Part shown: piece by piece, positions 10,982-23,763 of the stretch
How the letters are laid out: every line of letters begins with the position of its first letter
Numbering within the stretch: the stretch's first letter is position 1
Assembly: GCA_965153355.1 (NCBI GenBank)
Contig: OZ231127.1
Coordinates: 63,116,001 to 63,180,000, forward strand
Reading direction: 5' to 3'
Source: Flaccisagitta enflata
Lineage: Eukaryota > Chaetognatha > Sagittoidea > Aphragmophora
DNA length: 64,000 bases
The notes under the pieces: model-generated
Told to the model about the DNA's origin: nothing
The model's database searches: none
The model's input: the letters and a program-made list of their open reading frames with translations, nothing else
Program-made: the position numbers and the translations under genes

Positions 10982-13316
10982 GTGAATTTTTTTTCTTATT
11001 TAAAGGTGAATGTATCTGCATGAACATCTTGAAATTTTTATGGACTTGCCATGCGAAAATCTACAATTTTATTCGTGGGTAAAGAATCTGAAGATCGAAC
11101 CAACAATGAATTGAATAGACAGCTTCTTTGACCATGAATCAGATCATTAAGATCATTTAAAGTAACCATGGCAAAGAAAAAAAAGACAGTATTTTCATTT
11201 TTGATGAGCGTTAATTTTGAGCCCTTTTATGTGTGTGAAGTAAACTCAAATTACCTAATGAATAACTTAATTAGAAAACTTTTAAAAAGACAATTTTGCC
11301 CAGTACCATCATTTTTTGTGAAAAAAGAATGAAAAAAAAATAGGTTCGTATTTATGAGCTGCTTTGATTGATTACATCACTTTTGCGTTTGAATGAAAAA
11401 ATTGTTCTCGCAGATCATGAAAATAGCTTTTTTCGAGTCTTTTTTCTCTTGGCTCGAACAAAAAGAAAAATAGTCCAGCACTGGAAGATTTTGAGGCCAG
11501 CTCAAAAAAGTCTTGCAGTTCTGATTGTATGTCAAGTGAAAATCATCCCGTTGGCAAATCGTTATTGACAAATTACGCAAAATTGTTCTCCGCCACAAAA
11601 ATGGTTTGTGTTTATGATTTTTGCTGAATCATGAATTTGTCATACTACTACCACCTAAAAGGATTTGAAGTTATTCCAAAAAATGGGCTTGTAGTGCCAC
11701 TTTGAAAATCACTGTCTTTTTTATTTTTGCCATAGTTAAGTGTGGTGCAAGACATGCAGTGAAGCATCGCTACAGCGCAACTCGCTAAAAGGGCATATTT
11801 GATGTCCCATCAAAGAATTTGAACGCTAGAGCGCATAATTTTGACCAGTCCCTTGGTATGCGCTGCTGTGAAGCTGAACTGCAGTCATTTCCATACTGAA
11901 TAACTTAATTAGAAAACCTTTCTATTTATATGACAGGATTTTGCCCAGTCCCATGACATGTGCTTTAATGAGGCTCAACTTAGTAGAAAAGTGAAACAAA
12001 AAATATATTGTTGGCGTTTTTTTTTAAGCTGAGGTATACGCTGCTTCCGCTGATTGATAACATCACTTGCACGCGAACTTAAATGAATGAGTTAAGAATT
12101 TTTCACCGCCAAGATTGGCATCGACGTTATTAAACTAAAAAGCTTTTTCGAGTCTTTTTTCTTCTTGGCGTCTAGGAACAAAAAGAAAAATAGTCCAGGG
12201 ACTGAAAGCTTCAAACCGCCCGTTGAGACGAAAAAAAAGGGTGTGTGTGTGGGGGGGGGGGAGGGGGGAGGGGGGGGGTTGGCGGTAAAAAGAAAATTTC
12301 AGGCTGGGATAGAAAAAAGGACAGGAGACACACAATAGAAAAAATCACGAAAATCTGGAGACAATCTGCTTCCCATTTACGTCTTGAACATGGCCACTGC
12401 AAATGTGAAAGAAATAAAAGGGGAAAAAAAAAGAAAGAAAAAAGAAAAAAAAGCGAGAAAAGAAAGGGAAAAGTGAGCAGAACATTTTTAGAAGAAAAAA
12501 AAATTAACTGTAGCTTCAGGGGACGGAATTTTCTCCATTTCTTCACGCGGGCGGCATGACATGAAATAATGGGCATGAATGAAACAAAACAAAAGCAAAT
12601 TGTGTTTCTTTTATTTTGGGAGATAGGAAGTGAAGGGGAAGAGGAAGGGGGGGGAGACAGCGAGGGGAGACAGCGAGGGAGGAAATGGCATTGAGGGGAG
12701 CGATAAAGGTGTTAGGAAGGGTTGAGATATAGTTGTTAGAATTTTGAGTTACTGTTATCATCATCATTATTACTTGACGAATGATTTGCTGTCTTTATTT
12801 TTTCATTTTCTTTATTCATCATGATTGATTCTGTCTATGTTGACGAAATAAAAGAACATATAACCGGTTTTTATGTAAAAAAAATCACTCATCTGGAAGT
12901 GTATAAAACGTTGTTGCTCCATCATGTTGCATCCTTATTCGCTCAACCATGCATTGAATTCTTGCTCAATGCTCACTGATCGATGATCGGTGATCATTGA
13001 TCAAAGCTCGGCTAGTATCAAAACTAGTAGTAGCTAGTTGTTAAATGCATTAGACAAAGAGAAACAGAGAAATATCCAAGTTAATGTGGACGCATCCAAA
13101 ACAAACAAAAGATTTATGCGTGAAAAGCCAAATGTCGACCAAAGAGAATAGTTATGATAAATATGCAATCTGATCCAAAACAACACCTGTACAACCCCAC
13201 GTCTATTGAAAGAGAGAGAGAGAGAGAGAGAGAGTTATTGGTTGCTAATCCTCTCGATTTATATTCTTTTCTTGTTTCTTTCTTTCTCTTTGGACGCCTC
13301 CTGCTGACGTATACAG
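10982..13316. other. intron-like spacer, no supported gene
   Basis: AT-rich sequence containing two related segments (about 11280-11480 and 11900-12190, sharing GTCTTTTTTCTTGGC- and AAAAAGAAAAATAGTCCAG-like words). These look like diverged copies of one unrecognised repeat. A G-rich tract lies at 12241-12281. Confidence 0.5.
12241..12281 (+). repeat. G-rich tract
   Basis: (GT)n runs into several G runs of six or more, a possible quadruplex-forming sequence. Confidence 0.85.
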
Positions 13317-13540
13317 AGAATGGATCGATGACGCTTAACCCCAGCTTTATCACAACAGCAACAACAGCAACAACATCAACTCCGACGACATTGAACGATG
13401 ATGATGCGTCCGCTATATCTCTGACGTCGGGGGACAGTTCAACTTATTCCCCTCCTCTTCCCTTTCCTCCTCTTGTTTCTTCCTCTCGATCAAACGGGAA
13501 ACTCTCTCTGCGTCAGTGCCATTCAGTGGACGTTTCTCGG
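13317..13540 (+). CDS. gene A exon 5, Ser/Thr-rich
   Basis: A pyrimidine tract ending GTATACAG precedes 224 nt, closed by the strong donor CGG|GTAAGT. After two leading bases there are 74 codons: a Thr-rich section (TTATTATTSTPTTLNDDD), a Ser/Pro-rich section, then SNGKLSLRQCHSVDVSR. The leading AG completes the codon left open by exon 4. The low-complexity Ser/Thr stretch suggests a disordered or glycosylated linker (inference). No family is recognised. Confidence 0.5.
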
Positions 13541-13693
13541 GTAAGTTGTCAATGGAACATGAAAGTCAGTGACTCCACATTTTTGTCTTTTGCGGGCTTG
13601 ATTGATTGACTACGTGTATGTGTGAAATAACGGGTGGTCTTTAAAAAAGTAGCTTTTAATTTTTTTCATAACACTTTTAAGATTTCTCCTAAG

Positions 13694-13852
13694 TTAAGAA
13701 TTTTTTTTAGCTACCTAGATATGATTGTCGCCTACATGTTCCATTATGAATATTTTTATGAGGATCAATATTTTCCATTTTATTTAAAGAAAACCAAATT
13801 GAATTATGGACCACTTAAAGAATTTTGTTTAAATTTGACTAAAAATCAATGA
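13694..13852 (+). CDS. gene A terminal exon
   Basis: Acceptor GATTTCTCCTAAG, phase 0, 52 codons then TGA. The peptide starts LRIFFSYLDMIVAYMFHYEY, continues through YEDQYFPFYLKKTK and ends FCLNLTKNQ. A second acceptor 17 bp on (ATTTTTTTTAG) would shift the phase and stop early, so the first is preferred. AATAAA lies at 14066; without the MITE inserted at 13884-14059 it would be about 35 bp after the stop. It is rich in Tyr and Phe with no recognised domain. Confidence 0.46.
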   Translation, partial: LRIFFSYLDMIVAYMFHYEYFYEDQYFPFYLKKTKLNYGPLKEFCLNLTKNQ

Positions 13853-13883
13853 TTTTAACAAAATTTACTTTTGAATGAAGGTA

Positions 13884-14059
13884 CAGTAGGACCCCGCCTC
13901 ATCGGTCCCATTGGGACTGAAGATTTTTCACCTTTATCTCAGGGTCACCTTTAAAGAGAGGTAAAATAACATTGAATACTATCATTTGGGACCTAAAAAG
14001 GTTGACCTTTATTGATGGGGAACCTCTAAAGGCGGGGCTGTTATTGCGGGGTCCCACTG
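13884..14059. mobile_element. pogo-like MITE, TA-flanked, 176 bp
   Basis: The ends are inverted: CAGTAGGACCCCGC at the left and GCGGGGTCCCACTG at the right, with TA at 13882-13883 and 14060-14061. CAG-initiated CCCCGC termini at TA targets fit pogo/Tigger-type elements of the Tc1/mariner superfamily. It has no coding capacity. It lies between the stop codon and poly(A) signal of gene A. Confidence 0.75.
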
Positions 14060-14065
14060 TAGTTC

Positions 14066-14071
14066 AATAAA
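14066..14071 (+). terminator. poly(A) signal AATAAA of gene A
   Basis: AATAAA sits immediately downstream of the MITE; removing the MITE leaves a short UTR like those of other terminal exons here. Confidence 0.4.
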
Positions 14072-14620
14072 AGAGGGTCTTAGGAAAGTATAAAAACCAA
14101 AACTTCTTGAATAAAAAATCTAATGCACACCCAAAACACTAATAATAATCAATTATCACTTTTAGTCATAAAAAGGCAATAATACTCAGAAAAAATCATT
14201 TTGGTTTATCATACATGATTTGAATTTACATATTTTAATCATGTATACAAATTCAGAGATTCACTATTTCAAATATTCACATAATAAGCCGTTAAAAACA
14301 GTTTTTATCTCATTTCGATACAGAGCTACCTTTTTTATGTCCACCCGGTACATTTTGGTCTGTTCCGGGCTTGGTTGTGATTGGCTGCGTGTGAGTGTTG
14401 AATACAATGTGACTTTGCGTTGGAATCATCATCTCCTTTGTCAGAAATGAGATGATAGTTTGAAATAAGATGGCAGCGTGGCAAAACTACTGGAAGGCGC
14501 ATGGCAAAATTACCGGCATCACTTTTTGGAACATGTCGCTGGAGTTGATGCTGCGTTACGTTGAGTCGCTTATCGATTGAGTTGCTTATCGATTGAGTTG
14601 CGATGTGGGCCGCTCAGTTA

Positions 14621-15228
14621 CCATCTTGGCCAAAATAAAAGTCCTACCTATATGTCTAATTTGTGACAAAACAACATGAAAAAACCTATTAAAATCAGTG
14701 ACCATTGCAAAGAGCTTGAAAAAGTCTTCAAAATGGCGCCAAGCAGAGCTCAGTAGCTCAATTCGTTTAGATTTTAGAGCTAAAAGAGTGAAAACGTTCA
14801 CCTCAACAAAAAGCAGAAAATATGCAAAAAATGAGGGGAAATAAATTGACCTGTTCATTTTCACTTTTTCTTAGCTTATCATGATATAATCATATAAAAA
14901 TCGGTGACCATTGGAAAGAGCTTCAAAAAATCTGCCTAATGCCGCCAAGCAGATTTTTTTAGTTCAAACTTTTTAGATTTTATATCAAAATGAATATACC
15001 TTGATCTGAAAGTGCAAAAGACAAATATTGTTAAAAAAATCAAAGGACTTGTTGTACAAAATTGTTCAAAAATCCTTCATCTATGTCTACCTAAATGATT
15101 ACAAATGATATTTGGTACTAAAAAGGCCTAAACTAATTATTTTTATAGAAAAATTGAATTTTGTACAGGAAATAACAGCAATAAATAACTATACTGTTTT
15201 ACTTGGACTTTTATTTTGGCCAAGATGG
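14621..15228. mobile_element. 608-bp TA-flanked MITE, copy 1
   Basis: Inverted ends CCATCTTGGCCAAAATAAAA with TA on both sides (14619-14620, 15229-15230). By eye it is identical to the copy at 39724-40331, and both are 608 bp. Inside is a diverged direct duplication (CAGTGACCATTGCAAAGAGC against CGGTGACCATTGGAAAGAGC). The superfamily is probably Tc1/mariner-like, judged only from the TA target. Open frames within it are shared by both copies and look fortuitous. Confidence 0.8.
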
Positions 15229-15230
15229 TA

Positions 15231-15640
15231 TATCATCCATGGAATTCCAATTATGAATTACCTTGTGTGAAATTCTTGTCCCCATTGCCAACGACATGAA
15301 ATTGGGGATGGCACAAAAGAGTCTGTAGGGGGTCTTCCCGAGAATCATTTTGAAAAGAAATAGATTGTTTTTCTACATAATCTCATTAGTAATTATTCAC
15401 CTTATAGTATGAGAAGAAGAGTTGAGCTTCGGACTAAAGGAGAAAAACGACGGAGAAAAAAAACACAGAAAAAAATAACACAGGCATTTGTCTCCCGACG
15501 ATGAAACCGAATTCCTTTCTCTAAGAACGAAGGAAATTACTCTTCTTTTCTTATTTGTCTTATACATATTCAATTACCTTTCGGTTCATCATCATGTCGC
15601 ATAGGTCTCACTCTTTCTACGTTTCTCTTTCTTTCTTTCT
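15231..15640. other. spacer, no supported gene
   Basis: AT-rich, partly pyrimidine-rich toward the right end, where it forms the tract of the acceptor at 15659. No convincing exon was seen. Confidence 0.5.
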
Positions 15641-15659
15641 ATGTTTCTCTTTCTGTCAG

Positions 15660-15751
15660 GGGTGTATATAATTGAGTGGCTTTTGATTCCCCCCCCCCTG
15701 CCTTTGATTTTCTTCCCCGCGATGTATTGCGTTGCGCTACAAAATCTATGA
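15660..15751 (+). CDS. possible terminal exon of unknown protein
   Basis: A strong acceptor (CTATGTTTCTCTTTCTGTCAG) precedes two bases and 29 codons starting VYIIEWLLIPPPLPLIFFPA and ending CVALQNL, then TGA. AATAAA is at 15762. The peptide is hydrophobic, with a Pro run from a C homopolymer whose length would change the frame if it varies. No upstream exon was found. Confidence 0.32.
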
Positions 15752-15761
15752 TTTTCTTCCC

Positions 15762-15767
15762 AATAAA
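15762..15767 (+). terminator. poly(A) signal AATAAA
   Basis: AATAAA lies 10 bp after the TGA of the exon at 15660-15751. Confidence 0.35.
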
Positions 15768-16185
15768 GCAATAATACAGAAATACAGCAATAATACAATG
15801 ATAAGGTTTGAATAGTGTTAAATTGTGTTTTACTAATCAAGTTCTATGATTTGGTACTATCAAAAGTTATATTTTCCCCAAATTTTCTTTTTTTTCTCTT
15901 TTTCCCCCCTTCCTTTCCCTTCCCCATCTCCAAACCCTTTGGGGGGGGGGGAAACTCAATTATATACAGGCCTGCTTTCTGTCTTTCTACATTTCTCTTT
16001 CTGTCTTTCTACGTTTTTATTTCTGTCTTTCTATAAGCTTCTGTTTTCCTACACACTACTGGACTTTACATTTTCTCTTTGTTTCTCCAGGCTGCTGTCT
16101 GTCCACGGGCTTCTGTTAGTTCTGTACCTTGCTGTACTTCGTTCTTTGTCCATGTTTCTGTGTTTCTGTCGATTTCTTTTCTTTT

Positions 16186-16307
<122 letters not shown>

Positions 16308-16529
16308 GGGTTCATTTGAATTATTTCTCTCTTTCACTCTCAAGCATTTGGCGTCTTCATCTGAAACTTTTACTTCTCACCTTTCTCTCATTTCTGTTTA
16401 CAACTTTGTTTATTTCTTCTTTTTTTTTTCTTTTTCATTCACAGCCGTTGATTTTCACTCCATGTTGTCAGTTTCGAATGGATTCTTAACTTGACGGAAT
16501 GGCCGCGAGCTAAACCCTCCGCCGACGCT

Positions 16530-16895
16530 GCTGCCTCCACCATCATTATTACCATCGTCGCCATTATCATTATGGGTTTGCCACCATTACCACAATCGCC
16601 AGAGCTATCTTCAACCACCACCTCTATCACTACTTTCGCCACCGAAAAAGCCACCATCACCTTTAACATTACCAACACCATCACCACTATATCCACCACC
16701 ATTACCATCAATCATCATCACCACTACAGCAGCAACACCACCGCCACCGTTACCACCACGGCTACAACTTCCACCACCGCAGCCACCGCCAAGTCATCAC
16801 CACTACCATCGTCACCAATAAAAAGTTTCCACCACCACCACCACATGTCCCACCACCACCAACACCACCACACGTCCCACCACCACTACCACCTC
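16530..16895 (+). repeat. (ACC)/(ATC) trinucleotide-rich tract
   Basis: Degenerate CCA/CAC/ATC triplets give Thr/His/Pro-rich frames on one strand and Val/Met-rich frames on the other. Unlikely to be coding. Confidence 0.85.
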
Positions 16896-17296
16896 CGTAT
16901 TTGGTCGTGTTTGTTTACTTGTCTGATTTTAGACAAACATTCTTGCCGTGATTAAAACCGTTTTCAATCTTACTTTTTGGAGCTTAAGATACTTCGATTT
17001 TACTCTTGTACCCCCTGATCTCATTCCGTCTCACTTTCTCTGGCTTGTTTTGTTCTTTTCGGTTTTCTGTCTCCGGCTATCGCAAACCTTGTTGTACCCC
17101 TTGCGTTAAATGTCTGTCTATCTACAATACGATGGGAGCAATGAGGACCTTAGATGGAGGGTCATTTCCTGCTGCACTATCTTAATGAAGTAGCTTGAAC
17201 TGTGGTTTTTCTGGAAGCTGATAAGCGAGAGCTTTGAGTGAATATAGTTTCATACCTCTATCTCTAACTCTTGACAAAAAGAAAAAAACATGCAAC

Positions 17297-17381
17297 ACCT
17301 CTTTGGAATCGAACTTGTGACCCTGAAGAGAAGCAACTATGTCATCTGAGTTCAGCACTCTACCAACAGAGCTATCTCGCC
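17297..17381 (-). ncRNA. tRNA-like retrocopy (tRNA pseudogene or SINE head)
   Basis: On the minus strand an 85-nt segment contains a near-consensus A box (TAGCTCTGTTGG) and a B box (AGTTCGATTCC). It is flanked by the 9-bp direct repeat ACATGCAAC (17288-17296 and 17382-17390), followed by an A-tract on the plus strand. The acceptor and T stems do not pair well, so a functional tRNA is unlikely. Retroposed copy is an inference from the direct repeats. Confidence 0.5.
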
Positions 17382-17727
17382 ACATGCAACGAGGAGTCTT
17401 CAATTCTCAGTTTTGTTTTGAATCACTTGATATGAAATTTTATGTTCACTCAATACCTTACACCATCAGCTTTCAGAAAAACTAAAGCTTTAAGTTCTTC
17501 ATTCAAACAATAAGATTATAGAAGGCCCTCTTTGTGCTGCCCTTATTGCTCTCACCGTACTGTATGTGCTGTGTTTATTTTCGTCCTTTGTTTCATCACA
17601 TAGTTCTCCGATTTTCTGATTCTATTTTTTTTTTCTGTATCTTTTTATCGCTTTTCTTTGGTTCTGTTTCTTTTTGTCTGACTGTAGCCCGTCTGACTGT
17701 CTTTCTGTCTCTGTCAGTATGTCTTTT

Positions 17728-17728
<1 letters not shown>

Positions 17729-17818
<90 letters not shown>
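17729..17818 (+). repeat. (CT)n microsatellite
   Basis: Pure CT dinucleotides over about 90 bp. Confidence 0.98.
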
Positions 17819-17822
<4 letters not shown>

Positions 17823-18017
17823 CTCTGGTATGTCGTTTCTCAAAAGGGGCCCCAAATCCGGCCCCATATCTTGATGCTGGATCTGGGAATCGCTATCTGG
17901 AGTGGAAAAGGCTAGCCAGATCTTGATTGCTCTAAATATACTGATTCCTGGTCAAAGACAACACTACAAGTTCCAGGAACAAAAAGTCTGTCCAGATAGC
18001 GTGCTCTTTGATGCTGG

Positions 18018-18390
<373 letters not shown>

Positions 18391-18623
18391 GTAGTGGTTA
18401 CTAGAGTCATCAAATATTTATTCTGTTGTTATATAAACTTGCATACAAGCTTAATAGGCTCCAACATATAGCTATTTTTCATTGCCGGGTTTTTATTTTA
18501 TTCTATTTTTAAGGTTTCTCAAAAAACACTTGGGGAATGTATATCAGCCCAATACTACACAAAAATGTAAAGAAGCCTTCTTCCATATGACTTTTCACTC
18601 AGATTTTTTTTTGAAAGCACAGT

Positions 18624-18746
<123 letters not shown>

Positions 18747-18979
18747 ACATACACATAGAAAAATAAGATATTAAAGACACTTAGATTAGGAAAAGAACAA
18801 CAATTCAGAGTGCAGTAAATATTAAAAAAAAGTATAGAAATAAAAGAAAACTACTACTTTTACCTAGTCAAACACTTATACTCGTCAGATTGATGAAAGT
18901 AAAAAAGTTGATACATACATGTATGTATAGGAAGATGAGAGTGAATAATGAGTAGGAGTGAAAGGAAGAAGAGAATCAG

Positions 18980-19117
18980 GATCCTGAAGTCGACCAACAC
19001 ACGCGATATGGGGTTGCTTTCTTGCTCCAGATCATGATGTTGTTAAGAGGGCCAGAGCTGGCTTCTTACTTTAAAGAGAGTATGGAGAATATGGCCAGAT
19101 GCTGCATCAAGATCTAG
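18980..19117 (+). CDS. possible terminal exon of unknown protein
   Basis: After GAGAATCAG a phase-0 frame of 45 codons begins DPEVDQHTRYGVAFLLQIMM, includes RGPELASYFKESMENMA and ends RCCIKI before TAG; AATAAA lies at 19194. The acceptor lacks a pyrimidine tract, its main weakness. It could in principle follow gene A exon 5 in phase, but is more likely separate. Confidence 0.23.
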   Translation, partial: DPEVDQHTRYGVAFLLQIMMLLRGPELASYFKESMENMARCCIKI

Positions 19118-19516
19118 CCCTGGATCGCGGATGCGTTTTGAGAGATGACATATCACCCTATCCTTGTCAATTTACTCTGATCGACAAAATTTGAATAAAA
19201 GAAAAGGGGGGGGATCCGGGGGAAGAGGGAAGAGGAAGGGGCAGAGAAGGAGGAGGAGGAGGAGTATGAGGAGGAGCGTAGAAAAAAGCCTTTTATCGAT
19301 CAGAACTTGAATCGGAATCGCCCAAGGTTTCAAAAGAAAACATAACCACTGCGTGCAGGAAGAAAAAAATTGGAAAAAAGGGGAAAGGAACAAAGGAATA
19401 GAGACATGAGATAAAAGAGGAAAAAAAGGGGGAATTGCTAAAAGATAGAGAAATGCAAAATGGTAGATAGAATGAAAGAATGATAGGATAAAAAAAACTC
19501 AAAAAAGTGAAAAAAA

Positions 19517-19635
19517 TTGAAAAAAATGAAAGAATGAAAGAATGAAAGAATGAAAGAATGAAAGAATGAAAGAATGAAAGAATGAAAAAGTGAAAAAGTG
19601 AAAAAAGTGAAAAGAAAGAAAGAAAGAAAGAAAGT

Positions 19636-19699
<64 letters not shown>

Positions 19700-19704
19700 A
19701 AAAG
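19517..19704 (+). repeat. (GAATGAAA)n and (AAAG)n tract
   Basis: GAATGAAA units grade through AAAAAGTG words into AAAG tetranucleotides. Phe-rich minus-strand frames are translations of it. Confidence 0.95.
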
Positions 19705-19786
19705 AAAATAGACGGCATCAAAGACAGTAAACAATAGAAACGGGAAGAGCTCAAGGAATGAAGTCACACAAAATGACTCTGAAAAA

Positions 19787-20197
19787 ATGAAATCCGTCAC
19801 GGTTATACAGAACCAATTTCGGCAGTCGACGAATGCAGAGCACGAGATCAGCAGCGGCAGCAGCAGCAGCAGTAGCAGCAGCAGCAGCGAAAGCGGCGAC
19901 GACTGTGGCGGGTCGGTTGCAGCTCTCAAGGGGTGTTGTTGCTTTTTAAAAATGCGGCTGTGGATTCACTCGTCATCGACATCGTTGTTGTTTTCGTTGT
20001 CCTTGTCCTTGTCGTCGTCGTCGTCAAGCTGTTGTTGTCGTCGTCGTCGTCCTGTTGTCGTCGTAGTTGTTGTTGTTGTTGTTGTTGTGTTTCTCCGGCG
20101 GCTTTTTTTCTCTCTTCTTCACTTTCCCTCCAATTTGAGAGAGAATTTGAAAAATTTGGGAAAAACAAGAAAACAAGTGAACTCGTGGAGTACCTAG
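19787..20197 (+). CDS. gene B: Ser-rich protein, 136 codons
   Basis: ATG opens MKSVTVIQNQFRQSTNAEHE, followed by a Ser run encoded by AGC codons and ESGDDCGGSVAALKG. The middle is a GTC/GTT/TGT trinucleotide tract giving Ser, Cys, Arg and Val runs, and the end reads ENLKNLGKTRKQVNSWST before TAG. AATAAA follows at 20202. The middle may be an intron: GGG|GTGTTG as donor and CAATTTGAG| at 20139 as acceptor keep the frame. The same acceptor in another frame gives REFEKFGKNKKTSELVEYLG and TAA. No function is recognised. Confidence 0.4.
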   Translation: MKSVTVIQNQFRQSTNAEHEISSGSSSSSSSSSSESGDDCGGSVAALKGCCCFLKMRLWIHSSSTSLLFSLSLSLSSSSSSCCCRRRRPVVVVVVVVVVVVFLRRLFFSLLHFPSNLRENLKNLGKTRKQVNSWST

Positions 20198-20201
20198 GAT
20201 A

Positions 20202-20207
20202 AATAAA
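20202..20207 (+). terminator. poly(A) signal AATAAA of gene B
   Basis: AATAAA begins 5 bp after the TAG at 20195-20197. Confidence 0.35.
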
Positions 20208-21214
20208 TGAGAGAGAGAGAGAGAGAGAGAGACGGAGACGCATGCAGTGAGCAGGATAAAACATTCTTTCATTTCATTTTGAGTGGGCGTCTGAGCGTAC
20301 CCAAGCCTAAGCAAAAGAAACCAATACCAACACTTAGAGCATATGATTTTTGATCTTTAGGTAATGAGTTGAGTATGTGCTCACTGCTCACCCAAAAACA
20401 ATCAAAAATCGCATTGAATAGGGCATGACAAAAGGGAGCTGGCAAAATGATACTCGCTATAAGGAATTGAAGTGCTTGATTTTCTGTTTCCTTGCGTCTG
20501 AGATCATGTCACTGAGCCTTCGACATTGAAAAATGGAAACCATCATCTTAAAAAAGAGGAAATTTAAAAAGAGGAAAAGAAGGGCTCAGTGAAAATTTGA
20601 TTAATCAAAGAATTCGATTAAAAGATGAGATTAAAGTGAAAATTGGCCAAATAATCTCTTGGGCCAAAATAAACACGAAACAAAAAGACTTTGAAAGAGG
20701 TTTTCCTTGTTCCGCCTTTTTTTCGGCCGCTTTGCTCATTCAACAAAATCTTATCGTTCCATATCGTCCTCGTTTCTGTAGGTCTTTCGTCTGTCCGTCT
20801 GTCTTGGTCACTGGCTTTCGTTTGTCCGTCTCTTCGTCTGTCTTTGTCACTGTATCTCTACGTGACCGTACACCAAACTCCCGTTATTCTCTTTCCTCCT
20901 CTTTTCTTATCTGACTATCTGTCTGTGTCTCTCCTTTCTCACTCTCTCTCTCCTTTTCCAATCACATCCTTATTGCTACTCAATGAAAGGACATTTTCGT
21001 GTGAATAGGGCGCATAAAAAGAGCAGAAAAGATAGGATCAGGTAATTTCCTCCAAGGTTGCCTTCGTTTACGGTTTTTAGGTTCTTTGGATGAATTTCAT
21101 TATTGATCATCTTTGATATCAAGCCGCCTCTCGCTTTTCTTCTTACAAATACAATTGCTTCCTTCCCGTCACGGATGAAACTTGTCTATCTTTTGCTTCC
21201 CCTTCCCCCATTCC

Positions 21215-21327
<113 letters not shown>

Positions 21328-21539
21328 GTCTGTCTCACTTTCACTTTTACCATTTGTTTCTCCTCTCTTTTTTACCTCTAACAAAGTCTTGAGATGCAAA
21401 AACTAAACAAAGTTGATTAAAGAAAGGCCTTTCGCCCTTTGGCGGGAGGGCATGAGGAGAATAGTGGGGGTAGAATAAAAGTGATGGTGCAAGAAAGAAA
21501 GAAAAAGAATAGAATATAAAGAAGGGAGAAAGAAAGGGA

Positions 21540-21640
21540 AAAATAATGAGATGGAAAAAACAAAGAAAAAAAGAAAGAAAGCAAGAAAGAAAGAAAGAAA
21601 GAAAGAAAGAAATAATGAGATGGAAAAAACAAAGAAAAAG

Positions 21641-21719
<79 letters not shown>
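21540..21719 (+). repeat. (AAAG)n with a 56-bp duplicated segment
   Basis: AATAATGAGATGGAAAAAAC plus AAAG units occurs twice (21541 and 21610), the second followed by a longer AAAG run. Confidence 0.95.
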
Positions 21720-21720
<1 letters not shown>

Positions 21721-21838
21721 GAGAAAATGATTTGAAAAGCAAATGGCACTGGATGACAGTATCGCTAACGGCTAGCCGCGACTCATGGGAAATATATGTC
21801 AAAAGCGCTCCACACACAAACACACACAAACACGCACA

Positions 21839-21957
<119 letters not shown>

Positions 21958-22502
21958 TCATTCCCTAGTTGCATCCCACGCCAAATTTCCAATTCCAAAT
22001 AATCTGCATTCCAAAATAGAAAAAAGGGAACGAATTTCAAAGCGTTGTCACTTATCTGTATAAGTTATATGCAGCCGGATCCCGAGACACAAAAGTTGAG
22101 AAGGGAAGTGTTCCTTTTAACTGGAGTGAAGAGAGAGAGATCCAAAAGTAGGTTAAAGCCGACAGTCGAGGCGTCGATTCCAGCAGCGGGGCGGCACGGT
22201 GCAAAAAGGCAGCGCTGCGGTGGGGTAATCTGAGGATAGAGGTAAGGGCTTGGTAATATGAGGGTAGAGGAAAGGGCTTGAGAGAGGTACAAGGAAATTT
22301 ATTTGAAAACATGAAAGGGGAAAACGCTATTTTAGTCGCGTGCAGATGAGCGCTGGACCGGTTTGGGCATTGGTGTACAATGATTTCTTGGGATTTGACA
22401 AATAGTTTGAGTTTAATTCACTAGTCTTTGATCTCTCTTGTCTTCTCTTACCCTTGACTGTCCATATATCTTTCCATCTCTCTCTCTCTCTTTCTCTCAT
22501 TT

Positions 22503-22741
<239 letters not shown>

Positions 22742-22819
22742 AAAACAACAGGTGACTCTTTTCATAAACTTATGTTTCATCTTTCAAGCCATCCATCACA
22801 GGTTAGGCAGTTTTTTCAG

Positions 22820-22900
22820 GTGCTATCAAAAGAAAGGCGAAGTTTGAAAGGCTCCAATATTCTGCTCATCACTAATCCCCTTTGGATTTGGCACAACACA
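22820..22900 (+). CDS. internal exon of unknown gene
   Basis: Acceptor GGCAGTTTTTTCAG and strong donor ACA|GTAAGTC bound 81 nt, phase 0 to 0, reading VLSKERRSLKGSNILLITNP then LWIWHNT. The frame stays open leftward to 22741, with other in-frame acceptors at 22800 and 22751. It lies between (CT)n and (CA)n. Both flanking phases are compatible with gene A exon 5, but distance makes a separate gene more likely. Confidence 0.38.
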
Positions 22901-22910
22901 GTAAGTCAAC

Positions 22911-23072
<162 letters not shown>

Positions 23073-23330
23073 GTTTTTAGTCACGTGCTACGCGACTCTA
23101 CACCTTGCTTTGTTGGTCAGGCGGACCGTCCGTCCCTTGTCGGTCCATCGGTTGGTCCTTTCGTCAGTCGGTTGGTATATTAGTCGGTTGCCCTCACTTT
23201 GGCGTATTATCGCGGTTTTTGCATCACTACTCCTGTCCAAAGGCATGGTTACCCTTTCTTATCACTGCTCCTGAGTCCTGAGTCCTGCCTACCCGCACAC
23301 GACTTGAGTAACCGTTTATCTGGTCTTGTT
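23073..23330 (+). mobile_element. AGTCGCGTG-hairpin short element
   Basis: TTTTTAGTCACGTGCTACGC opens the copy; GTCGGTCC-type words follow, then CATCACTACTCCTGTCCAAA and CGCACACGACTTGAGTAACC. The hairpin has one changed base. Confidence 0.68.
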
Positions 23331-23763
23331 TAAACTATTATTTTGCATTTTCTCCCCGACGCAACGAGAGGCAGAAATGATGAAAAATTGAAAAAATTTT
23401 TATCGTGGGAGACCAAATTGTAATTTTTGAAAATAAAAGTGAAAAAAAAGTTCAATAGTACAGCTGGCGGACATCAAATCCGCTGGAATTAGCGGGACCC
23501 CTCTTGATTTTGTTGATTTCAACAGTTTCAACAGGATATTTACTGTAGTTTATATAGTAAAAGACAAATATTGCAATTTTACTCAAAATACGTCATCATC
23601 AATTTTTTTCATTTTCTGCCCATTAAGGGCCCTAAATGACCCCACCTTGGTGGTACAATAATCTCAGATACTCCCTGCCCCTAAGGGGCCCAAAATTGGG
23701 GCAAAAAATTTTTTACGTTAAATCCGTTGATTTTAGCGGGGGCAGGGTCACTTTTTTATGTGA

